The notes beneath the pieces were generated by a model. That model was not told the origin of the DNA. It saw only the letters and a program-made list of their open reading frames with translations, and made no database searches. DNA of 24,385 nucleotides from CAYHSR01 sp043821725 (GTDB lineage Bacteria; Patescibacteriota; Patescibacteriia; Magasanikbacterales; GWA2-37-8). Below, in pieces: positions 1-6,864 of this stretch (within the stretch, counting starts at the first letter, position 1; every line of letters starts with the position of its first letter). The translations under genes were made by a program, and so were the position numbers. Where the stretch lies: the NCBI GenBank assembly GCA_043821725.1, contig JBDRCM010000020.1, positions 1-24,385 on the forward strand, read 5' to 3'.

Positions 1-142
1 GAAAAATTATCATTTTTCTTTTCTCTCGCTTCGCTTGATAAAAAATTTTGAGGCCTATCTGTAAGATAAGCCAAGAAATTTTGAAACGATTTTGGCTATA
101 ATTTATGAATTGCAGTAGAAATGGTATTTGGCGACAGACCCA
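1..142 (-). repeat. Left-end copy of a long inverted repeat
   Basis: The reverse complement of this segment matches 24235-24376 over 142 bases with only three differences that I can find by eye. The inner end carries the GGCGACAGACCC motif (to 141). The outer end runs into an A/T hairpin that is cut off by the window edge. The same outer module (CAAGCGAAG then GAGAGAAA, hairpin, TTTCCGAG) is found in the 157-bp elements at 20420 and 21689. Nothing in 1-156 looks coding. Confidence 0.9.
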
Positions 143-156
143 CTAATCCAATTGCC

Positions 157-375
157 TTAAAAAACGACTCTTATGATGGATATTCCAAAGAAGATAATGG
201 CAATAATTATTGTTGCGTAATGAAGTATTTTATCTGCGCCTCTTTTTGTGCTGTAGATATTGCTTGATCCGCCGAATACCCCGCTCAAACCCGTGCCTTT
301 TTGCTGGAGAAGTACTACAACTATAAGAATAATGGCTATTATCAATTGTAAGATGTTGAGAATTGCGTCTTTCAT
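157..375 (-). CDS. secG: SecG, preprotein translocase subunit
   Basis: A 72-residue integral membrane protein of the SecYEG channel, which stimulates protein export through the inner membrane. It shows the SecG plan: a first hydrophobic helix (about residues 8-24), the polar loop with LLQQKGTGLSGVFGG and the following basic segment, then a second helix (about residues 49-68). The reading frame is open upstream to 471, but the ATG at 373-375 gives the usual family start, and a longer form would overlap the end of topA and add a charged extension. It lies 25 bases downstream of topA on the same strand and is probably cotranscribed with it. No Shine-Dalgarno site is evident. Confidence 0.9.
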   Translation of the reverse strand: MKDAILNILQLIIAIILIVVVLLQQKGTGLSGVFGGSSNIYSTKRGADKILHYATIIIAIIFFGISIIRVVF

Positions 376-400
376 AAAATTAAATAGTGCAGTTATTATA

Positions 401-2656
401 TCACTTTTTAGCTTTTTTGTCAATCTTACTGCATTCGCGGTTACTGCACCGCGTGGTGTTTTTTGCTCCAAATACCATTAAAGAGTTACATACTGCGCAT
501 TTATCGCCGGTCGGCCGGCTCCAAAGAGCGAATTTGCATTTGGGATATTGATTGCAGGCGTAAAAGATTTTGCCGTATCGGCTTCTTTTTTCTATTATTT
601 CTCCTTTTTCGCACTGCTGGCATTTAACATTGGTGGAAATTTCAATATTTATTATGTTTTTACATTTTGGATAGTTGGAACATCCTAAAAAAGGTCCGTA
701 TTTTCCTCGTTTTTTTTGCATTTGAGCGTTGCATTTTTCACATATTTCATCCGTCAATTCCGGTTCTTCTATTATTTCTTTTCCATCTTTATCTTGGGTG
801 ATATTTTTTGTATTTTTGCATTCCGGATAGTTGGAGCAGGCAAGAAATTTTCCATATCTTCCCATTTTTATAATCATGGGGGAGTCACATTTTTCGCAAA
901 CTTCGTCGGTTTTTTCTTCAGTCAATTCTTTTTTGGACAGCTCTTTGTCTTTTTTATCAAGATTTTCTTTAAATGGCTCATAAAATTCTTTTATAACTTC
1001 CCGCCATTCTTTTTTGCCTTCCGCGATATCGTCAAAATTTTGTTCCATGTCTGCTGTGAATTCAAGATCCACAATTTTTTGAAAATGTTCAACGAGCAAA
1101 TCATTTACCACATAAGCGATATCAGTGGGTTTAAGGCGCTTGTTGTCGTCGCGTTCAACATATTTTCGCTCCTCAATCGTATGTATTGTCGGCGCATACG
1201 TGGAAGGCCGTCCGATTCCGTGCTCTTCCAAGGTTTTTACCAATGTGGCATCTGAATAACGAGCCGGTGGCTCGGTAAAATGTTGTTCAGGTTTTAATTC
1301 TTTGCAATCTACATTTTTTCCCTGCGTAATTTGAGGTAAAATATTTTCTTTGCTTTTTTCAGGGTATAATTTTAAGAATCCGTCAAAAACAATTGTCTGT
1401 CCTGTTGCGCGGAACACATAGTTGTTGTTTGAAGCCACATCAATTATAGTTGCGTTGAATTCAGCCGTTGCCATCTGGCTTGCCATTGCGCGTCGCCAGA
1501 TTAAATCATATAACTTATATTGCTGGGAATTTAAGCTGTTTTTTATGGATTCGGGATGGTAATTGGCGTGAGTTGGACGAATGGCTTCATGCGCCTCTTG
1601 CGCGTTTTTGCTTTTTTTCTTGAAAATTCTTGGCTTATCCGGACAATATTTTGCTCCATATTCCTTGTTAATATAATTTTGAGCGTCATCTAAAAATTTT
1701 CCTGACAAATTCGTTGAATCGGTTCGCATGTAGGTTATCAGGCCCACTTGTCCGCTTCCTTCAATTGCGATTCCCTCATATAGCTGTTGAGCCAATCGCA
1801 TGGTTTGTTTTGCACTATAACCTAAACGGTGATTGGCTTCCTGCTGTAAGGTGGATGTTGTAAAAGGAGGAAGTGGATTTCGGCTTTTCTTTTTTTGTTC
1901 AAGATTGGATATTTGGTATTGAGCGTCTTTCAAATCAGTTAGAATTTTTTCAACCTGCTTTTTGTTTTTAATATCCAGTTTATGTATTTTTTTGCCTTCA
2001 ATCGCATGTAGTTTTGCTATAAAGGAAGAATCGTTTTCATTGTCGACTTCATGCTTGTCGTTTTCTTGAAAAATTCCATCCAAGCTCCAATACTCCTGCG
2101 GCTCAAAAGCGTCAATTTCTCGTTCGCGCTCAACAACTAAACGGACAGCTACTGATTGAACGCGTCCTGCTGACAGGCCTTTGGCTATTTTTCTCCACAA
2201 AAAAGGCGACAGTTGGTATCCTACAAGCCGATCCAGTACCCTGCGCGCCTGCTGGGCGTTGAATAACTTTAAATCCAACGGCCTTGGATGCTTTAGCGAC
2301 TCTTCAATGGCCTGTTTTGTAATCTCATGAAAAACTATCCGTTTTGCGTTTTCCGGTTTTATTCCAAGAATTTTTGCCAAGTGATATGAGATTGCTTCGC
2401 CTTCGCGATCTTCATCAGTCGCAAATAATATGAAAGATGTTTTTTTAGCCGATGTTTTTAATTCCTTTACTGTTGAATTTTTTGCATCGCTCACTATGTA
2501 TTCCGGCTTGAAATTATTTTTTACATCCACGCCCAGCTTGCTTTTTGGCAAATCGCGCAGATGTCCAAAAGACGACTTTACAATAAAGTCCTTTCCCAAA
2601 AAGCGAGATATTGTTTTTGCTTTGGTTGGTGATTCCACGATTACCAGAGTTGACAT
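401..2656 (-). CDS. topA: DNA topoisomerase I (type IA)
   Basis: A 751-residue type IA topoisomerase, which relaxes negatively supercoiled DNA through a transient 5'-phosphotyrosine link. The N-terminus is the Toprim domain (TLVIVESPTKAKTI, then the acidic DEDREGEA motif near residues 80-87). The catalytic tyrosine lies in GLITYMRTDSTN. GRPSTYAPTI marks the later core region. The C-terminal ~170 residues hold four four-cysteine zinc ribbons: three of the CxxC...CSNYPxC / CNQYPKC type and a last degenerate one (CAVC...CSNREC), followed by a lysine-rich tail. Length is typical for a bacterial TopA with several zinc ribbons. It is the first gene behind the minus-strand promoter at 2684-2712, with secG following. 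Confidence 0.97.
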   Translation of the reverse strand: MSTLVIVESPTKAKTISRFLGKDFIVKSSFGHLRDLPKSKLGVDVKNNFKPEYIVSDAKNSTVKELKTSAKKTSFILFATDEDREGEAISYHLAKILGIKPENAKRIVFHEITKQAIEESLKHPRPLDLKLFNAQQARRVLDRLVGYQLSPFLWRKIAKGLSAGRVQSVAVRLVVEREREIDAFEPQEYWSLDGIFQENDKHEVDNENDSSFIAKLHAIEGKKIHKLDIKNKKQVEKILTDLKDAQYQISNLEQKKKSRNPLPPFTTSTLQQEANHRLGYSAKQTMRLAQQLYEGIAIEGSGQVGLITYMRTDSTNLSGKFLDDAQNYINKEYGAKYCPDKPRIFKKKSKNAQEAHEAIRPTHANYHPESIKNSLNSQQYKLYDLIWRRAMASQMATAEFNATIIDVASNNNYVFRATGQTIVFDGFLKLYPEKSKENILPQITQGKNVDCKELKPEQHFTEPPARYSDATLVKTLEEHGIGRPSTYAPTIHTIEERKYVERDDNKRLKPTDIAYVVNDLLVEHFQKIVDLEFTADMEQNFDDIAEGKKEWREVIKEFYEPFKENLDKKDKELSKKELTEEKTDEVCEKCDSPMIIKMGRYGKFLACSNYPECKNTKNITQDKDGKEIIEEPELTDEICEKCNAQMQKKRGKYGPFLGCSNYPKCKNIINIEISTNVKCQQCEKGEIIEKRSRYGKIFYACNQYPKCKFALWSRPTGDKCAVCNSLMVFGAKNTTRCSNRECSKIDKKAKK

Positions 2657-2683
2657 AGTTTGGGTTTAAGTTTAATGAAAACT

Positions 2684-2712
2684 ATAATATCCGAGTTTGA
2701 CAGTTGTGTCAA
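2684..2712 (-). promoter_or_regulatory. topA promoter
   Basis: On the minus strand a perfect TTGACA (plus coordinates 2707-2712) is followed by exactly 17 bases and TATTAT (2684-2689). The predicted transcript starts about 20 bases before the topA ATG. Its -35 box sits in the spacer of the opposing promoter at 2697-2725. Confidence 0.85.
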
Positions 2713-2725
2713 ATACTCGTATCAT
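2697..2725 (+). promoter_or_regulatory. Promoter of the 115-aa unknown gene
   Basis: TTGACA (2697-2702), a 17-base spacer, then TATCAT (2720-2725). The TTG of this -35 box could be read as a start codon of a longer frame (2697), but its promoter role argues for the ATG at 2754. The two facing -35 boxes form an inverted repeat, TTGACA-GTTG-TGTCAA. Confidence 0.8.
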
Positions 2726-2753
2726 TTATGTAGATTTATCTAATTGTAATTTT

Positions 2754-3101
2754 ATGAGTGAACGTAAAAACAACAATGAGATTGAGAACAAAAATTTTGA
2801 TAGAGCATTAAAAGGCAAGTTAGATGCAATTAAAAGAAAGGATTTTGCAAATTTGCAGGCATATATAGATGCTTTGACTGGAGAAAATGGCATTTTTTTT
2901 AAAAAAAATGATGGGAAAATTTCGATGGTGGCCAAAAAAGATGACTCGGACCCATTTTCTTTGCATCCAATAAAGAAAATGCAAGTCACGGCTACTTTAG
3001 ACGGCAAAACAACATCTTTAATTCTCAAATATTATTACGGAGGTTTTAATTTTAATCAGCCGGTTTTAGTTGACGTGATTCAAGGTCTGCATTCAGTATA
3101 A
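2754..3101 (+). CDS. Protein of unknown function, 115 aa
   Basis: I do not recognise a family. The predicted product is small, soluble and charged. It has a lysine/asparagine-rich N-terminus (MSERKNNNEIENKN), a helical stretch to about residue 45, then a beta-rich second half (about residues 50-110) with alternating hydrophobic residues (MQVTATLDG, SLILKYYYGG). There is no signal peptide, membrane helix or cysteine motif. The start at 2754 is chosen because a strong promoter covers the upstream in-frame TTG. The last 22 bases overlap the convergent folC end (3080-3101). It is divergent from topA, sharing one regulatory region. The promoter quality supports a real gene. Confidence 0.65.
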   Translation: MSERKNNNEIENKNFDRALKGKLDAIKRKDFANLQAYIDALTGENGIFFKKNDGKISMVAKKDDSDPFSLHPIKKMQVTATLDGKTTSLILKYYYGGFNFNQPVLVDVIQGLHSV

Positions 3102-4414
3102 TTATTTCTAATTTCTCCGCTTAAAAAAATTGATCCTGTGGTCAACAACAAACCATTGCCCTCGTTTTGTTTTTTAGACCAGTTTAATGCTTTTTTGGGA
3201 TCAAGAAAAATTTGGATTTCTGCTTTTGGAAGGATTTTTTTAAATTGGTCGGCTATTAATTTTGGATTTGCGGTCTTGCGGAAGGGATTATTTGTGAAGC
3301 GCGTGCAAGCAATTGATTTTGGATTAAGAGCCCCAAGCTGTCTAATCATTCCAAACCAATCTTTGTTGTCTGAAAAACCAACAATCAAATTAATCATATA
3401 ATTGCCCGCAAGATTAATTCGGTTTACGGTGCTGATGGTTGTTTTAATTTTTTCCTTATTGTGAGCGCCGTCAAAAATAATCAGGGGTTTTTTGGACACA
3501 ACTTCCATACAAATTGGAATTTTGATATTTTTTAATCCCTGTTTAATTTCATTTTCGGAAATTTTTAATGATTTGGCGATTTCTATGGATAAAATCGCGT
3601 TTTTAATTTGATGCTCTCCCATTATCGGCAAAAAATACTCATTATTTTGATAAATGAATTTCATGCCGTCCAAGTCAAATTTTTTTATTTTGTAATTTTT
3701 TGTTGAACAGTTTATTTTACTCAGCTTCACTTTTTGTCGTCTGCATTCATTTGCGATAATTTCTAGGATTTTAGAGTTTGACTCGCCAGTGAACGCAACA
3801 CATCCGCGCTTTATTATTCCGGCTTTTTCATAGGCGATTTCGTTTTTAGTCGCTCCGATTGTTCCTTTGTGGTCCAGTCCTATATTTGTGATTACAGCCA
3901 GTTCCTTTTTTGGGATGATATTTGTTGAGTCATATCGTCCTCCGCATCCAACCTCCAACACAGCCCAATCAACTTTTTGCATGGCAAAATAGTAAAGCGC
4001 GATTGCAGTTGACATCTCGCCGTAAGAGAGCATGTCGTATGGAGTTGTTCTAATGTATTCATTAAGCTTTGGCTTTATTTTTTCCATAACTTTAGCAAAT
4101 TCTTTTTTAGGCATTGGACGGCCGTTTATTCCCCATCGTTCAACAATTATTGAAGGATGAGGCGAAGTAAGCAGGCCTACCTTGCAGTTGCTTGCCATAA
4201 GTATGGACGTTAGCATATTGCATACTGATCCTTTTCCACTGGTGCCTGTAATATGAGCGAACCGTTTTATTTTTTTTTCAGGATTTCCAATCAGATTCAA
4301 AAAAAAATTAAGTCGCTTTAAATACCAACCACAATGCCGAGGGTCAGCCATATATTCTCGGCGGGGAAGGTTATTCAAGGATATCAGGTAGTTATAAGCT
4401 TCATTATAATTCAT
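3080..4414 (-). CDS. folC: Folylpolyglutamate / dihydrofolate synthase (FolC, Mur-ligase family)
   Basis: A 444-residue ATP-dependent amide ligase that adds glutamate to folates (and, in bifunctional members, to dihydropteroate). Visible marks: the P-loop ITGTSGKGSV (about residues 54-63), LLTSPH after it, the central segment LEVGCGGRYDSTN, the ITNIGLDHKGTIG motif, the EKAGIIK segment, and the C-terminal Mur-ligase domain with IIFDGAHN. Length and order of motifs fit FolC. No folate biosynthesis genes lie nearby, so folate salvage is plausible, but that is inference. It starts 100 bases downstream of a membrane protein that resembles an ECF transporter S component. Its 3' end overlaps a convergent gene by 22 bases. 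Confidence 0.93.
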   Translation of the reverse strand: MNYNEAYNYLISLNNLPRREYMADPRHCGWYLKRLNFFLNLIGNPEKKIKRFAHITGTSGKGSVCNMLTSILMASNCKVGLLTSPHPSIIVERWGINGRPMPKKEFAKVMEKIKPKLNEYIRTTPYDMLSYGEMSTAIALYYFAMQKVDWAVLEVGCGGRYDSTNIIPKKELAVITNIGLDHKGTIGATKNEIAYEKAGIIKRGCVAFTGESNSKILEIIANECRRQKVKLSKINCSTKNYKIKKFDLDGMKFIYQNNEYFLPIMGEHQIKNAILSIEIAKSLKISENEIKQGLKNIKIPICMEVVSKKPLIIFDGAHNKEKIKTTISTVNRINLAGNYMINLIVGFSDNKDWFGMIRQLGALNPKSIACTRFTNNPFRKTANPKLIADQFKKILPKAEIQIFLDPKKALNWSKKQNEGNGLLLTTGSIFLSGEIRNNYTECRP

Positions 4415-4435
4415 AAAAAATTATTCCGCGCCAAA

Positions 4436-4457
4436 AAGCGCATTTGGCGACAGACCC
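4436..4457 (+). repeat. GGCGACAGACCC repeat copy, subtype 1
   Basis: The string GCGCATTTGGCGACAGACCC here recurs exactly at 12130-12149 and with one change at 23225-23244. It lies in the 100-base gap between folC and the membrane gene upstream of it. Confidence 0.85.
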
Positions 4458-4514
4458 TTGATGTAGCGCGAAAAAAATATGTGCGAAATACCTCGGCTTG
4501 TTGTAAGGTCGGGT

Positions 4515-5183
4515 TTATTTAACTGAATATTTTGGATTAAGCTTGATAAGATGATTCAATTTTATTTTTTTATCAACCAAGCTCAGAAGATAATTGAATA
4601 CAATAAATGTCACAGTAATGCCGACAGCCATAAGTCCGCGCTCCATCCATACAACTGGGATCAATCCAATCCAGATTGACGCTTTTAGATTGAATAACCA
4701 AAGAAACAGCACACTGCCAACACAATGAGCGGTAAAGGTTGCTCCAAGAGCGCGCGCAAAAATCCATTTATTGTAAAATAGGTGAGCGACAATCGGAATA
4801 AGCCAATAGAGAGCGTAATACCATGCCTGCCTGCCTTCAGGATGAATCCAAAACGCAATCATTGCAATCACAGGTACGATTAGTATCCATCTTGTTTTTT
4901 TGGCAAAATACAGAGTAGCCAACAGCATTGGAAAGAAGCGTATAACAGTGCCTGCATCAGAAGCAAATCCATGGGCGCCCCAATTGATTATTTGCACAAC
5001 TATTACTGTTATCAGCCCCCAGATTGATCCGATAAGGCCGGCCACGATTGGACCGTAAAAATCAAACAAGCTGAATTTTAAAGACGAGCCAACTATCTCG
5101 GTGAACTTTATCTGCATGGTTATAAAGCCGATAGCCGCGAATATTGCGGCAAACAAAAACTTTTTTTTATTGACGGAAATCAT
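4515..5183 (-). CDS. Membrane protein, ECF transporter S component-like
   Basis: A 222-residue, strongly hydrophobic protein with about six predicted membrane helices and a short basic C-terminal tail. The N-terminal half (FLFAAIFAAIGFI..., then FYGPIVAGLIGSIWGLITV) resembles the substrate-binding S components of energy-coupling-factor vitamin transporters, which take up vitamins with a shared ATPase/T module encoded elsewhere. This is fold-level resemblance by eye. The substrate is unknown. It sits immediately upstream of folC on the same strand, so a folate-type substrate is possible, but I see no binding motif proving it. The ATG at 5181-5183 has no Shine-Dalgarno site. A different polytopic membrane family cannot be excluded. 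Confidence 0.5.
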   Translation of the reverse strand: MISVNKKKFLFAAIFAAIGFITMQIKFTEIVGSSLKFSLFDFYGPIVAGLIGSIWGLITVIVVQIINWGAHGFASDAGTVIRFFPMLLATLYFAKKTRWILIVPVIAMIAFWIHPEGRQAWYYALYWLIPIVAHLFYNKWIFARALGATFTAHCVGSVLFLWLFNLKASIWIGLIPVVWMERGLMAVGITVTFIVFNYLLSLVDKKIKLNHLIKLNPKYSVK

Positions 5184-5202
5184 ATATATTTTGTTATTAG
5201 AA

Positions 5203-5242
5203 GCCCGCGAATACCCTGTTGATTGTGGTAGGGTAAGCGGGC
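5203..5242. repeat. Nested hairpin in the dprA / membrane-protein gap
   Basis: Outer arms GCCCGC (5203-5208) and GCGGGC (5237-5242) enclose inner arms TACCCT (5212-5217) and AGGGTA (5230-5235), with a 12-base loop. There is no U-tract on either side, so it is not a classical terminator. The loop motif CCCTGTTGATTGTGG has close relatives at 22132 and, inverted, near 20388-20402, so this looks like a repeat-family member. Confidence 0.6.
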
Positions 5243-5266
5243 AATATCACGCGACTTGCCGTGGAG

Positions 5267-5300
5267 TCGGGTTAATTATAGTTTCGGGTTAATTATAGTT
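5267..5300. repeat. Tandem 17-bp duplication across the dprA stop
   Basis: TCGGGTTAATTATAGTT occurs twice back to back (5267-5283 and 5284-5300). The dprA stop codon (5289-5291) lies inside the second unit. On the minus strand each unit contains TATAAT, which might serve as a -10 box for the gene at 4515-5183, although I see no good -35 at the right distance. Confidence 0.85.
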
Positions 5301-6173
5301 GATGATGTAGTTCATTCCTCCCACATCAGATGCCAAGCCCTTTAATTCAAGCAGTGATATTTTACCACCAACTGTCTGGCTGTCAAGCTGTGTCTGCCTG
5401 ATTATCTCGTCAATATGCTTTGGCTGATCGCTAAGGCATATAAAAACGCGTTTTTCAATCTCATCCGTCAGTTTTTCAGCAGTTTCTTTTTTATTCAGCT
5501 TATTGGTCTTTTCCAACAGGCAGATGCCCTGCAAATTAAGGCATTCAATTATATCATCAGCGTCTTCAACCAATCGCGCTCCTTGCTTTATCAGATTATT
5601 TGCGCCCTTGCCGGCGGGCGAAGTTATTTGATGTGGGACTGCGAACACATCGCGGTTGTAATCAAGAGCGCATCGCGCTGTAATAAGCGCGCCTGAACGA
5701 GTGGCAGCTTCTATCACAAGAGTTCCCAAACTAAGTCCAGCAATGATGCGATTGCGTTTTGGAAAACAATATTTGGTTGGCTTTTCACCCGGAGCGCATT
5801 CTGAAATTATCAGTCCGTTATTCTTAAGTATGTTTTTAGCCAATTGAAAATTACTGGCCGGATAAATTGTATCATCATCAATTCCGGTTCCCAGTACCGC
5901 AACAGTAAGTCCATTCTTGTTAAGTGCGCTTTGATGAGCTATGCCGTCGATTCCCAAAGCCAGGCCGCTTACTATAACAATATTGGCGGACGCAAGATTG
6001 CTGGTTATTAGTTCGCACGACTGCTTTCCATAAGGGCTGTATTTTCTTGACCCGACAACCGCTACTGACGGGTAGTTGCATATTTCAATATTGCCTCTAA
6101 AATAAAGCCGAGCCGGCGGATCATTAATCTGCCTTAAAAGTTTAGGATAACGCTTATCATTAAGCATTATCAT
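5289..6173 (-). CDS. dprA: DprA, DNA-processing protein (Rossmann-like)
   Basis: A cytoplasmic protein that protects incoming single-stranded DNA and loads RecA during natural transformation. Visible: the entry segment DKRYPKLL...DPPARLYFRGN, the Rossmann-like core (VAVVGSRKYSPYGK, IVSGLALGIDGIAHQ, VAVLGTGID, the SECAPG segment, FPKRNRIIAGLS, EAATRSGALITA), and a C-terminal winged-helix-like segment (about the last 65 residues). The frame is open to 6233, but the strong AAGGAGG at 6185-6191 points to the ATG at 6171-6173 (11-base spacing). Longer starts at 6194 or 6233 lack such a site, and the latter lies in a repeat. It is the last gene of the LCP-der-pth-dprA run. Confidence 0.93.
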   Translation of the reverse strand: MIMLNDKRYPKLLRQINDPPARLYFRGNIEICNYPSVAVVGSRKYSPYGKQSCELITSNLASANIVIVSGLALGIDGIAHQSALNKNGLTVAVLGTGIDDDTIYPASNFQLAKNILKNNGLIISECAPGEKPTKYCFPKRNRIIAGLSLGTLVIEAATRSGALITARCALDYNRDVFAVPHQITSPAGKGANNLIKQGARLVEDADDIIECLNLQGICLLEKTNKLNKKETAEKLTDEIEKRVFICLSDQPKHIDEIIRQTQLDSQTVGGKISLLELKGLASDVGGMNYIINYN

Positions 6174-6184
6174 TTCAATTGTGT

Positions 6185-6191
6185 CCTCCTT
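6185..6191 (-). promoter_or_regulatory. Ribosome binding site deciding the dprA start
   Basis: On the minus strand AAGGAGG lies 11 bases before the ATG at 6173. Strong Shine-Dalgarno sites are rare in this window, so this one is informative. Confidence 0.6.
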
Positions 6192-6214
6192 CATAAATAC
6201 GATATTTTTTTCAA

Positions 6215-6258
6215 GGTCTGTCGCCAATTGCATTAGAAATGGTATTTGACGACAAACC
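6215..6258 (-). repeat. Paired GACAGACC repeat forming a hairpin between pth and dprA
   Basis: GGTCTGTCGCCAA (6215-6227) and TTGACGACAAACC (6246-6258) are inverted copies with two differences. Both differences are C-to-A mismatches in a plus-strand RNA but G-U wobbles in the minus-strand transcript, which is the direction of pth and dprA. The intervening bases plus the second arm resemble the subtype-2 repeat at 110-142 (TTGCATTAGAAATGGTATTT against TTGCAGTAGAAATGGTATTT). Confidence 0.75.
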
Positions 6259-6286
6259 TTTTCAATGTCATTTGATTACAAATCAC

Positions 6287-6856
6287 TTAAATCAGCTTAA
6301 GTATTTCTTCCACTGCCATTTTAATTGCTTTATTGAGTTTGTTTTTTTCCAGCATCTTGAATTTGCTCAGCACGTACTTGGTTGTGTTATTGATTTTTCC
6401 ATTAATTTTAATTTTTGTCAATGGGCATATAATGGGAGAGCGCGCAATGCCAACTCTCACGCGCGTGAAATCCGAGTTTTTTAAGTGGTCCATTATTGAT
6501 TGCACGCCGTTGTGGCCGGCAGAACTGCGTCCGGCCTGGATTTTAATCTTTCCCAGTTCAATGTCTTTATCGTCATGCACCACTATAATATCACGAACCG
6601 GTTCCAGATTGTGATTTTTTACCGCGTATGAAACGGCTTGTCCGGAGTTGTTCATGTAAGTAATCGGTTTGAGCAATTCTATTTGCGCGCCATTTAGAAT
6701 TGTCTTTAAAAACATTGCCTTTGCTTTTTTACTTGTGCCCCAATTCTCTTCGTTTGCAATTTTTTGCGCCAGCTCATCCAAAACCATCCATCCCACATTA
6801 TGGCGTGTTTTTGCGTATTTTTCAGTTGGATTTCCAAGTCCGACTATTAGTTTCAT
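6287..6856 (-). CDS. pth: Peptidyl-tRNA hydrolase
   Basis: A 189-residue cytoplasmic esterase that frees tRNA from peptidyl-tRNA dropped by stalled ribosomes. Family marks: MKLIVGLGNPTEKYAKTRHN at the very start, including the catalytic His in TRHNVG, then TYMNNSGQAV, the HDDKDIELGKIK segment and GRSSAGHNGVQSI. Length matches the bacterial Pth family (about 180-200 residues). It begins 8 bases after the der stop, so the two are almost certainly cotranscribed. Confidence 0.96.
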   Translation of the reverse strand: MKLIVGLGNPTEKYAKTRHNVGWMVLDELAQKIANEENWGTSKKAKAMFLKTILNGAQIELLKPITYMNNSGQAVSYAVKNHNLEPVRDIIVVHDDKDIELGKIKIQAGRSSAGHNGVQSIMDHLKNSDFTRVRVGIARSPIICPLTKIKINGKINNTTKYVLSKFKMLEKNKLNKAIKMAVEEILKLI

Positions 6857-6864
6857 ATTATTTA

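Noticed and set aside
716..1255. 179-aa frame on the plus strand, rich in Phe
   Set aside because: Antisense to topA. Its composition is what the complement of Lys/Glu-rich coding DNA gives, and it has no start signals.
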